NCBI RefSeq assembly: GCF_964204645.1
Contig: NC_134029.1
Location: 10,096,850-10,160,849 of the forward strand
Length of the DNA: 64,000 bases
Source: Tubulanus polymorphus
Lineage: Eukaryota; Nemertea; Palaeonemertea; Tubulaniformes; Tubulanidae
Direction of reading: 5' to 3'
A program made the position numbers and the translations under genes. The notes beneath the pieces are model-generated. The model saw only the letters and a list, made by a program, of their open reading frames with translations, did no database searches and had not been told where the DNA came from. Positions 1 through 12,116 of the stretch are shown here, in pieces; the first letter of the stretch is position 1; the number at the start of each line of letters is the position of its first letter.

Positions 1-13
1 TGCATATAAATAA

Positions 14-115
<102 letters not shown>

Positions 116-173
116 ACTCTTTTGAAGTCGCTATTGACACTATTAGTATGAAACTCGGATTTTATTCTTTCAG

Positions 174-3100
174 TTCGACCTAGTGTGTGACGACAGCTAC
201 TTATCGGAGTTGTCACAGACTCTGTACGTTATGGGTGAATTTATTGGCTCCTTATTGATCACGCCCTTAGCCGATGTATTTGGCAGGAAAAGAGTTCATT
301 TGATTTGTCAATTTTTCCTTGCGGCCTGTACAGTGGTACTGTCATTCTCGGTCAACTACATCATGTTCGTTCTGCTGCGAGTTCTGAATGGAATGTTTTT
401 GTCGGTAAGAGTTGAGATTCTGTTTGATTGAATCATGTCATTATGGTGGCTGTTTCGGGCCACGAAACTGTCAATTGTATTCATGCCCCCAAAAAACTAC
501 TTTTTAAGAAGATACTTTTTTCTCATGAAGTGGAAATATTGTGGCTCGAACCACTATATTTTATCCGTAGCCTATTGGTAGTTCGAAAAATAAGACTATT
601 GAATACTAGAATCGAAGCAAGTGCATTGTTGTTTTTTTAGGGAGTTGTCCTGACCGCGATTGTGGCTGCGATAGAAATGTTCCCGATGGAAATGCGAACC
701 TTAGCCGGTCAGCTGTTCTTCGTCTGGTGGGCTGGTGCTATGATGTTTATGGATCTACTAGCTTATTTCATTAGAGACTGGCGCCACCTACAATTGGCTC
801 TTGGTCTCATTCCGTTCACATCGATGATCGGCTTCTGGTACGAATGTTCAAATACAGTTTACAATTTCATGAATGCTTTCACTGTATATGGTACCTAGAT
901 TGGTAGTTAAATGAAACCAGTCAGTTTATATCCGAACCGGTTCCAAGCATAATAGGATCGGGTGCGATTGGGTTCGAAAATCCATACATCGCGTATCAAC
1001 GTTATAGTAACGATTTTAGGACTTTAACAATATGATGGTGATTGATGATGATGACAAAATACTATTTATACAGTGCCAATTTCACTGATTCAATGTTCAA
1101 ATGCGCTTGAAAGTAATCGAAAGTCGTTTGAATTTCTCCGAATAGGGTTCATGACGAATGTTTTAGGAGCATTCCAAACACTTAAGATTTAAAGTTCCCA
1201 TTTTTGCGAATTGTACATGACTTATAGTATTGACCTGGCACGTTTGTTAATTGTCGTCAAGAATCATTAGTGCGTATATGTAGTTTTTACATCATGAAAG
1301 TTACTTGTAAGGTCTCCGGCACCGATTCGATTCAAAATTATTCGCAGCTTTCATTTGAAAAAAAGATAATGAAAACCTGTTCATTTGATTATTGCAAAGC
1401 GGGTTTCTCTGTGTGCATTTGTGTTTCACTTAATTGCAGATTAAATTCTGGAAAGTGGCCAGAAAATCTTGTCAAAAATTTAAACCCAAGAAAGTTTAGA
1501 CTGTTGGAACGCACAGCAATTTTCCAATTTTCAAGTCATCTTAGGTATTTATTTGTTAAGATGGTTTGATTATTTTCAAACGTGTTGACCACGAGTTTGG
1601 TGATAATTTCTCAAAAACGAGCGTTCCTGTATTTGCTTCCAATCTTGCTCTTGTTTCAAGTGAGCAGCAGCATTATTCATTAGTTAAATATCGTAGATTT
1701 CAGTCAGTATGATTAATCTTGCATTTGTTTGGAGAAATCTCCAAGCAACTGTAGGTAGGCTTAAACCGAACACATGAATAGGTACGAAAACACGAATCAA
1801 AAATCTGTTTTCTGTTGCGGGACAAACCCGCCGTGGGGTGAAATGAAAAATCCAATAGGTTTAGTCTTGGGAAACCAAGATCTGAACGACATAAAGCCAA
1901 ACAAACAAACACATAGTTTCTTTGGGAACGTGTGGTCCGAATTTGATGTGTGCATCCGGCTAAATAGGAGACATTTTTATCTGACGCAGGCTGTGTCCGG
2001 AATCGGTGCCTTGGCTGCTAGCAAATGGACAAATAGATGAGGCGGAAAAGATTGTCAAACAAGCTGCTAAACTGAACAAAGTCGAATTATCCGAACATCC
2101 ATTTCATCAGTCAGTGATCGACGATAAGGAGTCGGACTCAGAAAATGAAGAGGTATGTAATGCAGGTGGTTTATTGATATCCCCTAATTCAAAAAATATT
2201 CATCTAATTGAATTATTGAGGGATAACTCAACATATATAATATAATCAGTATCAACATCAAAAGTGCATTGTACAGGCATGGGTTCTGTATCATTGAGCA
2301 CAGTTTGAGAATCATGCATCATGGTTTGATCGAGCATGTTTACTATATTTCAAACATAAACTGATGACTGATAAGATGGCTTTGGTATATTTGTATTGCT
2401 CTCCTGGATGAGTCCTGAAGTCGGTCTAAATCATGGATCTTCACATTTAGCTGCATTCATGTTTTGAAGGGAACCACTGTTGTCTAAAACCTCGGAACAT
2501 TAGAACGACTGGAAATCTGGAATTTACTTGAGGGAAAACTAACTATAAAACTAACTATTGGTAGCAACAACATCCGATATATGACAATCCTAGATAATTC
2601 TTTTCCCTTTTATCTACAAGAGAACCTTATCACTTCAACAGTGATGAATTCTACAAAAGAAAATCTACTTAGCAAAACTTTCCATCTCCCTGATTTTCAT
2701 CTTCTGGTATACCCCGGCCTAATCAGTGAAATATTTACAGCCCCAACCAACGCTACTGCGTAGAGAGGTTTAAAATTGTTTTCCTGTCTTAACTTTTGGG
2801 TGTCTGGCTTTTTTATCCAGTGTGATTTCACGGCGAGTGTTGTCTGAGATTTTTTATATCTACCTAAGTACCTACGTGACAGTAGTGAAAATCTTTTTGT
2901 GTTACCAAAATGGTGGACTGGTGGACTTAAAATATTCTCGGTGTTTCTAGTACGCTCGAGAAGCTGTTGCTTCGATATTGGAGCGTTTTTACCGATAACG
3001 CAAACTTGTGGCGTAATGAGCGTTTTTCGAATTGCTGAATAATGGGAAACCTAACATTGAATCATTTTAATCGTAACTTTTATTCACTAATCATTTGACC

Positions 3101-6100
3101 CGTCATGTTATTTCCATGTTTCATTCTTCTATAGGTCGCAAAAGCATCAATACAATGGACCTGTCGTGGGTCCATCGTCTGCGTATAAACCGGACTGCAA
3201 AAAGCGGTGACTAAAGGTTTTTACATGAAATGAATATATATTATGTCTCAATATATGTTTGTTTTTATGATACTCTCTGACATCAATATCAAAATTCGAT
3301 TTTAGAAGAACAACAAATTAGAATTTTCTGGGAATCATCGATAAAGTCACTCGAAGTGTCATTTCCATACGTTTGTTCGACAAATGTGTATGTTCGACAT
3401 TCTGCAGTGATTCATTATGCATAGTTGGCAAAATTTCAAATTTCTTTTGTGGGCGAGGTCAACCGGTACAATCGGTACTATTCTAATTTGATTTTATACA
3501 GTTTAATATGCTGTTTAACGAAAGTCGTTGTGATTAAATAAGACACGTGACCGTGCACGTCAAAATCATCTCATCTATAACTTACATCATGTTACTTGTT
3601 TTCCAGTTGATTATTGCGAATAACATAAAATTGTTTGGCTACAAAAATCTGATGGCATCTGAAAATATTACGCGAAAAAAGTTCCTTTTGAAATAACAAT
3701 CTGACTAGATATTGAGGAAACCATTAATTGCAGTTTTCAACATAGCTTTTTTTCATTTCTTCATTGCAGCGAAAAGCTCGATTTGAGGAATCGTGTTGCA
3801 AAACTGCAAGAGACGATGCGAAAAACTGTTTTACGCTGATTTCACATCCATTACTGAGGAGAATATTCATCATTATGTTGTGTCTTTGGTAGGCGTAGTC
3901 ACTAAATATCCTAAGTTAAATTTCTCCCGTAAAAAGACACCTTTAAACGAGGCAATTACTATTACTTTTTACAGGTTCGTGAACAACATCGTTTACTATG
4001 GCATCACATTCATGTCGCCCAGTTTGACGGACAGCAAATATTTGAACTTCTTCCTTAGTGCGCTGGCTGAATTACCCGCCTGCGTTACGTGCATACTTAC
4101 ATTAGAAAGGTAAGGGGGGAAGAAAGATGGAGAGAGAGGGTAGGGCAGGGAGGGAGGGAGGGGGGAGGAAGAGGGGAGAAATTTAACCGTCGCAAGCCTT
4201 CATAGGTCTTTGAGACATATGTTTCCTATTCGCTGACATTGTGTATTTACAATTTTTCGCTGGTGATAATTCGATGGCTTTATTGGGATGGCGGTACATG
4301 AGACGCGTCCACACGACGTTATGTAGAACGGTCTAAAATGTGTTCCAATTTAATATGGACCAAGCGTTCATTTTAGAACGGGCCAAATTCAGAATGTGCG
4401 TTCACATTACGTGCTTTTGAATTCGATACATCTATCACTGGGCCCGGAATATGTCTCCTTTTTACCCTAAAAGGTATATTCTGATCACAATTTGGCTTTA
4501 CAAATATCAGTGGTGTTTTTTCACTTCCTTTGATAGAGAATTGTTTTAATAACTGCAAGCGCAAGGCGCAAATTAATTCAAAAGCGTTTTGTATGATGTT
4601 TGTTCAGTGTTAAAGCTGTCTGGAGTCTGACACATTGCTAAGTTCACCACGTGCGCTAGTGCGCAATATTGTCAGGGTTTTTGCATTATATCCGTATAAA
4701 GCTTATAATCTGCAACAGATTACGCGTACCACGTATGCCATACACTCCCCGCATGTTGAAGAACATATACACCGTACCAGTATACAGATTAATCTTCTCT
4801 AACTCTGGTTCTATTAAAATGACGCGCCGAATGATTGAAATATTTAGCCCTTAATACATGTTCAATTGCTTTTATCTGTATTTCAGATTCGGCAGGCGTA
4901 AACCCCTGTGTTTCTTCCACTGTTTAGCTGGAGGCGCACTTATCGTACTCATATTTGTTCCAAATAAAACTGGTAAGGATTCATGAATACTCGTACTTAA
5001 AAGTCGAGAGAATTGATCGTCGCAAATTACGTTTGATTTACGTAGCAATGCGTGAAGTGTGGCACGCTTTGTACACATCGAATATCCGTTCGCATTCTAC
5101 ATTATTTGGTTTTACAAATTTCATTGTTTTATTGCTGAAAAACAGATGTACAATTTTTGCGAGCAAAATAGAATAATATCAATATAGATATAGAAACTGG
5201 CAATTTGAACATAATACTAGCCCTACCCATAACAGCCGGGTATTTAAAATTTGTCAACTGTAATGTAAGCTTCATTGTTGAGAATTGATTGAATTTAAAA
5301 TGATTTGCACCAATTTTACATCTGTTAAGTAATATACCAATTCTAAATGTCGTTGAGAATTCACACGCCAGTATAAAATGGTATTCGTTGACCATATAGT
5401 ATTCAGGTTGCAATTGATACAAAGTCGTTCGTACCGTCGATCATATCTACCACAGTCTCTATCGGTAATTTATGGTTGGAACATCGAAATCTACAGAGTG
5501 AGATTCGTTTGCTTCGCAATAAGGATGTTAGATACTTGTACGTGTTCCCAATCAGTTTAAGTATTCTGTACGAACTTAGTTTAGAGATTGATACCTTCCA
5601 TGCTAGGGCTGTTTGAGTTGAACTTCTAATCTCACTTTAACGATTTTCCAAGAAACTATATTCGTAAAATGTTTGTTCCAACCATTTACTACCAAGATCA
5701 CAATTCTGTAAGATTGACTTGATACGAGGGATCCATTTACTTCGTGAAACATTCAAATGACTATTATGAAGAATGCGGTAGATTTTACCAGAATAGGTCT
5801 ATTCATGCAGGATCAAGTGTCCTAAAACTTTTACCATACAGACCGTGATACGCTTTATAATGGAAACCTGTCGGTTTCACCGTATTTATCATATCAAATC
5901 CAGGAAGAAAGCCACTAAATATTTGGATGGATATATGAAAGCTGTGGGTACTGGAGTGTGTAATGGGTAGTGTAGTGTGATCTGTGTGCATTTGTGGCCA
6001 GCACACAGATCACATTGTTCATTGGGGTTTAGTCCAGGACTCGCGAGATTTTCAACAACACGGAAGTAACGTGTAATAAATGATGACTTGAATTGCATGA

Positions 6101-8767
6101 CTACCTACCACCCCTCATTATTGTTGGAAAACTAAACGTTCCGCACTGACTAAAAATTAGTAATAATAATTAATAACATTTTAGAAATGGCCAGAATTTC
6201 AACTTAGGTTCTATCTCATTTTTATTTTACAATTGCGATTGGTATAACTTTTTTTTAAACGGCCGTTAAGGCTTCATGTTTCGTCTGCAATTTACTGCAA
6301 ATAGTTACGCAACTACGCACATTTCAGTGTTTTTGGCAGCTGTACACTCAATCGGCACCGTTCGTGACTAGCTTCACTGCGTAATTATCATTAATTAACA
6401 TCGCCATATCACATCATCAACTTATATTGTGCCTTAAAACCCTAACAGCCGAAATAATTGAAATGCACACACGAAAATTAAGAGAGTGGCCGTGTTTGTG
6501 TTCTCCTGCTTCGCGTAAATCCCGCGCGGTGGCGCAACCGCGCGGAGTGGGGTCGACACGTCTAGCGTTGAAATCAGAGGCTTGATACACATTTACGAGT
6601 TAAATCATATGTTTGTAAATATTTATAAGAATACTTATTTTCAAGAAGGTAGTATGAGCAAATCCAGTAATAATTAGAGGCAAAAATGCCATAGGTAAAA
6701 TAATACCTTTGGGTAAAATGCCAGGGGAAAATTTATACCATAGTTGAAAATGCAAGAAGGAAATATGCAGATGATAAGGCAAACATGAGAATTTATTTAC
6801 ATTGGACATGACATTGTTATTTGAATTAGATTTTACATATTGAATGCACAATTTAGATACAAAATATCTCTAGATATATTATAAATCTAGCCTTTTTCAA
6901 ATTAATGAATTTCCTGTTGTAATTCATTATATCAAATCAACAAATTAAACGAACGAGAATATTTCATGAAGATTTAACACACAAGTTTGTGATGATAGAT
7001 CAAATCAAAAGTTTCGTTGAAAGCATTAGATTGAACGTGAAATTATATGCTTGTTGTTATGATTTGGAAAATGAATATATAGTGCATATTTCCTTCTTGC
7101 ATTTTTACACCCGTTGTATATTTACCTCTGACATTATTACCACATACCGGTAAGAACTGTAAAGTGCATGACTGCATAGTTAATGATCGTTTTCTTTAAT
7201 TTCTACCAAAGTACTTTAGTAGGCAGTTAGTAGACTGTCCATGTTACATCCCGAGTCGGTGGTTTATATACGATGTCCTATGAGAATATCATCAATAATT
7301 ACCATTTTTCGTCATATGTTTTCATCATAGTCGAAATATGTATTTTTGCCTTATTTTTCAATCTGATAAGAATATCCACTGCCACTTTTCTCTCTTATGC
7401 CCTTTAATTACATGATATTTTCTCAGTTAATTGATGTCGAAATGATTTCAATTCATAAAAATATTTTCAGCTGATGGCACTAGCTTAACGTGGCTTATTT
7501 TGACTTTAACCTTCATCGCAAAATTTGCTATCACTGGTTCATTCAACGTATTGATCCAGTTTACGATGGAGGTATACCCTACTAATCAGAGGTATGTTGT
7601 ACGAAATAGTTTTCAATAATATATCTATAGCAATTATATTTCATATCTAAATCGTATTATTGTAAAGACAAAATGATGCCCCCGTTTCCAACATTCGGGC
7701 GAATAGGTTGTAAGGACGGAGTTCAAGTAAAGATAAAAAAGGGAGGGCCGATTCGATTTAATTGCCATTTAAATAAATATAAAACGAAAAGGGTGAATGG
7801 TTGCTTCTAGACTGATGAGATAGTCCTATTTAAGTTTGTTTTACTTAAGCTGATTTGTCAGCTGAAATGCACGAGCAAATTTCAAAAATGTAGATCTAAA
7901 TTTGTTAGAATTACGAACTTTTGAATGAGATTAGCAATAATTCAAGCTGAACTATCGGGGGGACGATATCAATGTTTATATATAAGTTCACCAGCGCACA
8001 TTGTTGCAGTAACTTTATTAATGAGTCATATCATAAACAAGTTCATTATCAGCCGAGTTCGTCGATATTTTTACTTCGTTTCCATCTTAATCCAATCCAG
8101 AGATGATATGAACGAATAAAAAACTAAACAGAGGAAAAATAGGGACAAAAAAGCAACAATGTGCTTGGAAACAAAAACATGGCACCTGGAAACTGTAAAA
8201 AGGCTTATTAGCCATGCATTTGTATCTTAGCAACAACAACATCAGTTCTTCTTTTCATTATCTACGACATTTTTAAACATTCCTACAGTACTTCGTCAAG
8301 AAAATGTTTGCATCGTTTATTAACTTGCTTATTTCAGAAACACTGGTCTGGGGCTTTCATCAATGACTGGACGATTTTCAGGCATGGTTGCGCCATTTAC
8401 TATTCCTTTAGTAAGTTATGTGAACAATAGATGATAAGTTCGAAACACAAGTTCGAAACCAATGTATTCAAATAGCCAAAGTTTTTACACGGCCGTGTTA
8501 ACGAATAATTCGTATTTTTAGGTTAAAATGATGCCGTGGGTGCCATTTCTGGGCTTTGCCTTGATCTCTATCGCAGTGGGATTAGCATCGCTACTGCTAC
8601 CGGAAACATTGTATTATCCACTACCACAGACCGTAGAAGAAATGGAAAAATGGGATCTCCCTACAGTCAAGGGTCTGATAAACTCCTGCTTATGTCGTGA
8701 CACGAATTCGAAGAAAAGTGACAACCCAGAAGAAGTACCGATGGCCAAAGAGGTTTCTTTCGCTTAA
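174..8767 (+). CDS. SLC22 organic cation/anion transporter-like protein (5' end missing)
   Basis: Major-facilitator transporter of the SLC22 family, expected in the plasma membrane carrying organic ions. Nine exons: 174-404, 641-837, 1990-2152, 3770-3888, 3975-4109, 4887-4972, 7471-7591, 8338-8410, 8522-8767. All have AG/GT borders and join in phase to 457 codons including the TAA stop. The first visible exon opens with FDLVCDD, the usual end of the large extracellular loop, so transmembrane segment 1 and most of that loop lie upstream of the window. Family marks seen: GRKR after segment 2, EMFPMEMR, PESVPWLL in place of the usual PESPRWL, WFVNNIVYYG, FGRRK and a C-terminal LPETLYYPLP. Exons 3/4 and 6/7 correspond to single exons in the neighbouring minus-strand paralogue. 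A possible ATTAAA poly(A) signal sits at 8879. The exact substrate cannot be told from sequence. Confidence 0.93.
4143..4165 (+). other. G-quadruplex-type G-run cluster just after a 5' splice site
   Basis: The intron that begins at 4110 opens with a purine-only stretch. Within it are five runs of three or more G separated by one or two bases, all on the sense strand. Such G-runs near donors are known intronic splicing signals (hnRNP H/F family) and meet the usual G4 pattern; a role here is inferred. Confidence 0.6.
7945..8215 (-). repeat. Dispersed ~300-bp repeat, inverted copy of the one at 60629-60930
   Basis: Lies in the SLC22 intron between exons 7 and 8. Read in the opposite sense, the copy at 60629-60930 matches along nearly the whole length, for example around ACGATATCAATGTTTATA and GGAAACTGTAAAAAGGCTTA. 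A shorter related stretch is in the growth-factor gene near 34250-34380. Both long copies preserve a short reading frame with IISRV and QSRD. Family not identified. Confidence 0.75.
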
Positions 8768-8878
8768 TCCCCAATTTTTTGGATTGGATAAACCTAAAAA
8801 AGCAGCTGCGATGAAAATGGTCGATTACAGTTGAGTACATAAACCAGATAACTTTGAACCCTAATTTCCGTTCGACGA

Positions 8879-8884
8879 ATTAAA
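8879..8884 (+). terminator. Possible poly(A) signal ATTAAA for the first SLC22 gene
   Basis: ATTAAA lies 112 nt after the stop codon. It is the closest standard or common-variant hexamer; no transcript evidence is available. Confidence 0.35.
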
Positions 8885-9511
8885 AAATACGTTTAATTCG
8901 AATAATACGTATCTGATTTTAGTACTTTTCGTAGTCAGTAAAACATGGTATATACACGCCGACTAAATGCACTCTAAATGTAATGAAAAAAATGATATTC
9001 CCGACTTGAAATGATTGAGTGATATTAGTTGATTAATCATTTGGGCGCAAGTCCATTTAGTGCGTGTCACTGCGTCAGTGTTAACATGATGTGACCATTG
9101 AGAGCCGTAAACCGACAACTAGAGTAGACGACGAGAATATGTCATTTCGATATGTCGATTTCTTCTGCGTTTTGTTGCCATTTGTATTAATTTTGTTCAT
9201 AAGTTTCATTGCTTCACGCACATTTATATCCAAAAGATGCATGATGTAAATGCAAGTCTGCGCTAATGTATGACATTGAAATATACATTTACCGCTGCAT
9301 TTTTCCACGACCGCTTTAAGGTTTTACTGCGATTTCATGCTTGATTTAGCGAACGTATACAAACAAAATATCATGACCCAATTCGTCAGTAAGATGACTG
9401 ATTCAAGCATGAACTAAAAAAGCAGCCGGCATAATAATCAGTTTCGTAATGATGTCCTCGAAACGAAAGAATAGACAAATAGATATATACGTTTACACCA
9501 TCTCGCAAGAC

Positions 9512-9597
9512 AGAGTAGATTTATACTTAATTTTTACTAAATGGTATGAGTTGGGGTTAGGTTTAGTCGTCACCAAATTAAGTATCTATATCTACTA
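9512..9597. repeat. Small imperfect inverted repeat
   Basis: AGTAGATTTATACTTAATTT at the left is nearly complementary to AAATTAAGTATCTATATCTACT's reverse at the right, giving roughly 20-bp arms. It could be a tiny MITE or chance. Confidence 0.3.
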
Positions 9598-12116
9598 GGC
9601 TCTTGGCTGCCAATCGTCCTGTAGAGTCCTCGCCAAACTGGTTCTGACGTTATCTACGTAGGGGTGGACCTGGTACAATATCAAGAACATAGCAACCATA
9701 TGGCATAGTCGGTGCTATGTGCGCACTGCAAGTCTGGGACTCCTACCCCAGAAAATTTTAAAAATTGGGTTATTTCAGTGAATATCCTGGGCATACCACG
9801 GCTTATGGAGTAAACATAAACCAGTTTTTAAATCCGCGTTAAGAACATCCGACTTATTCGTACCCAACTATATCGAGCATTATTTTCTGTTAAAGAATAT
9901 GAATTCTAAGTTAAAGTAATTGTTTAAAAGTCTTACGAAAATAATGAATTGTGATTTTTACTATGAAATGGCTTTTCATTCCAACGATCATGATTGAGAC
10001 ATTATATAATTTTAGCTTTAAAATGTGTGAGTATCAACTGATAAATCGTCCATTATTGCGACATGAATCCAAACGTGTCGCGTCTTGTATCTAATCATGG
10101 ACGTATAAACTAGATAGTTTACACGTCCGATACTTAATCAAGTGAATTTTTGAAACGTCTTTCACTTATGTGTATTAATTAGTCGTTTGATTGCTTGCTT
10201 TAAGATACAAAACACGATAATAATACTATTCAGGATTAGAATGTTAGGTTATTGCCCATTGGATACATAATTGCTAAAGGTCGATCAAGCACTCGGAATT
10301 GCACGTTTTAATATGTTTGATTTAAACTCTTTAGTCCATTCGCTGCCGAAAACTTATCGATCTTTCAATGAGTTATGAACCGTTGGTCGTGCAATTGTTC
10401 TAGAAAATATTGTATAGCCGATGATAAGGATTTGTACAACTTTTCATTAATAAAAAGCGTTTTTTATGATAAAACCGAATGAAGTTCCGTGTCGTCAAAA
10501 AAAATTTAGTTCACAAAAGCTTATATCTACCATATAAATCAATTCACTTACGTATCAGATAAAATATTTCGATGCCACATTCGGTGGATGGTCGCTAGTT
10601 AAAATCCCGTTTAGATATGCATAGTTGATATACCGGTAATCGGGATGTTACCTGTATTTCTAAATGTAATTCCGTCGTTTGTACATTCATTGATCGATTA
10701 ATTTGGCCCACGGGCTTTAACTCTCATCACGTAACGATTACGTATTATGGATAACGTATAGATATAGCTTGTGTGATCTGAATTATTTCATTTAATTGCA
10801 TTTTCCTTGGCGTTTTGTTGACAGTCGTCTCTTAATACTAGTGCCAAAATTTGTTCCGGAGCCAAGACGCTGGTGTAATCGCAGTTATATTGTCTATCAA
10901 CATGTTCTACCTGATTCGAATAGGTTTTGCAGCCTTTCAAGCCCACATAACACAAACTTTCGAATTTTAGCCTACTCGATACATGTTTCAGATTTTGGGA
11001 AACTTTAAACATGTGTTTTCTACATTGCCATACATCGGTTTTCGATACCGGGGCTTTCATTCATGCCATTTCGTAACACTTGGGCTATCCATATCCAGCC
11101 TTTGGCAAGGAACAAGTTTTTGCACAAAATAACGTCACGGGCACACGTGATCTATAGAGGACGAAACGAACAGTATCAAATACGAAATACAAGATGATGT
11201 CTGTGCTGTATTAGTTCAAGGAAAATGTTTGCATTTTTTATTCTCAGTGTGGAATTTCATTTCATTTTCATAGACCAGTATGCGCATTCAGGGCTATAAA
11301 CTGAATAGAAATTGAAGCGGTATTGGATATGTTTTCGTCAGCAGATCCGTTATTGTAAATCAGCGCATTTTTGGATAATGGACGCCGGGTCGTGGAATTA
11401 CATGGTGAGACCGGAATTGGCCAAGCACTGATTACCCCGGACTAAGACGAGGCTGGTAGGCCTACTACCCCCTGTCAAATCAACGGAGTTGATCTTGAAT
11501 TGTATTGCACCGTCATCCACATCCAAGAAATGACATCGCCCTCCTGACCCAACACATCTCTACACCGCCATTGTCTTGGGTGGGTACAATTACAATTAAA
11601 AAAGCACCGACGCTCCTATTTGACTCAACAGGTCTTTCAGCAAATATAATCGACAATATTACATGAGAATCTATTGTTTTTCGCTAACAGTGAGGGCGCT
11701 GATTAATTTCAAAGATCGCAAAGGCAAATGTATTGTGAGGTCACGGAGTCGGCGTGATCCCTTAAATCAACCACATTATCCATTAAATCTATAAGCAAGT
11801 CAACGATTGGTTTCGATGAGGTTTACAGGGCATTTCCCAGGTCTATTGCACCCAACCTCGCACCTTACCTTTCGACAATGACTGGTAATAAAAAGTACCC
11901 CCTACCACATCTTTCGCCCTACCACCAAGAATCTCCCCTCCCTCTCTCCTTCCTGGCGATGAAATACGTTTCAAATTATAAACTTAAGGATATTCGTCAG
12001 AAACCCAAATTCATGTCAGGGGGACGTGTATTATGCCCTAAAGATACATATATAAATGCAAGGAATAAACACAAAAGGAATACTTTATATACATTGTATT
12101 TTATATAAATTATCTT

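Larger units (their letters stand above)
8768..12116. other. Convergent intergenic region between two SLC22 genes
   Basis: About 3.3 kb separating the 3' ends of the two transporters. I see no supported gene: open frames are short and without recognisable motifs. It contains a likely poly(A) hexamer (8879), a small imperfect inverted repeat (9512-9597) and one TAGGCCTA site (11457). Confidence 0.6.

Noticed and set aside
3793-3888. Alternative frame of SLC22 exon 4
   Set aside because: The frame giving LISHPLLRRIFIIMLCLW joins both neighbours in phase and matches the family; the other has a stop just upstream.
10788-11060. 90-residue minus-strand frame between the two SLC22 genes
   Set aside because: No motif, no splice context, open on the opposite strand as well.
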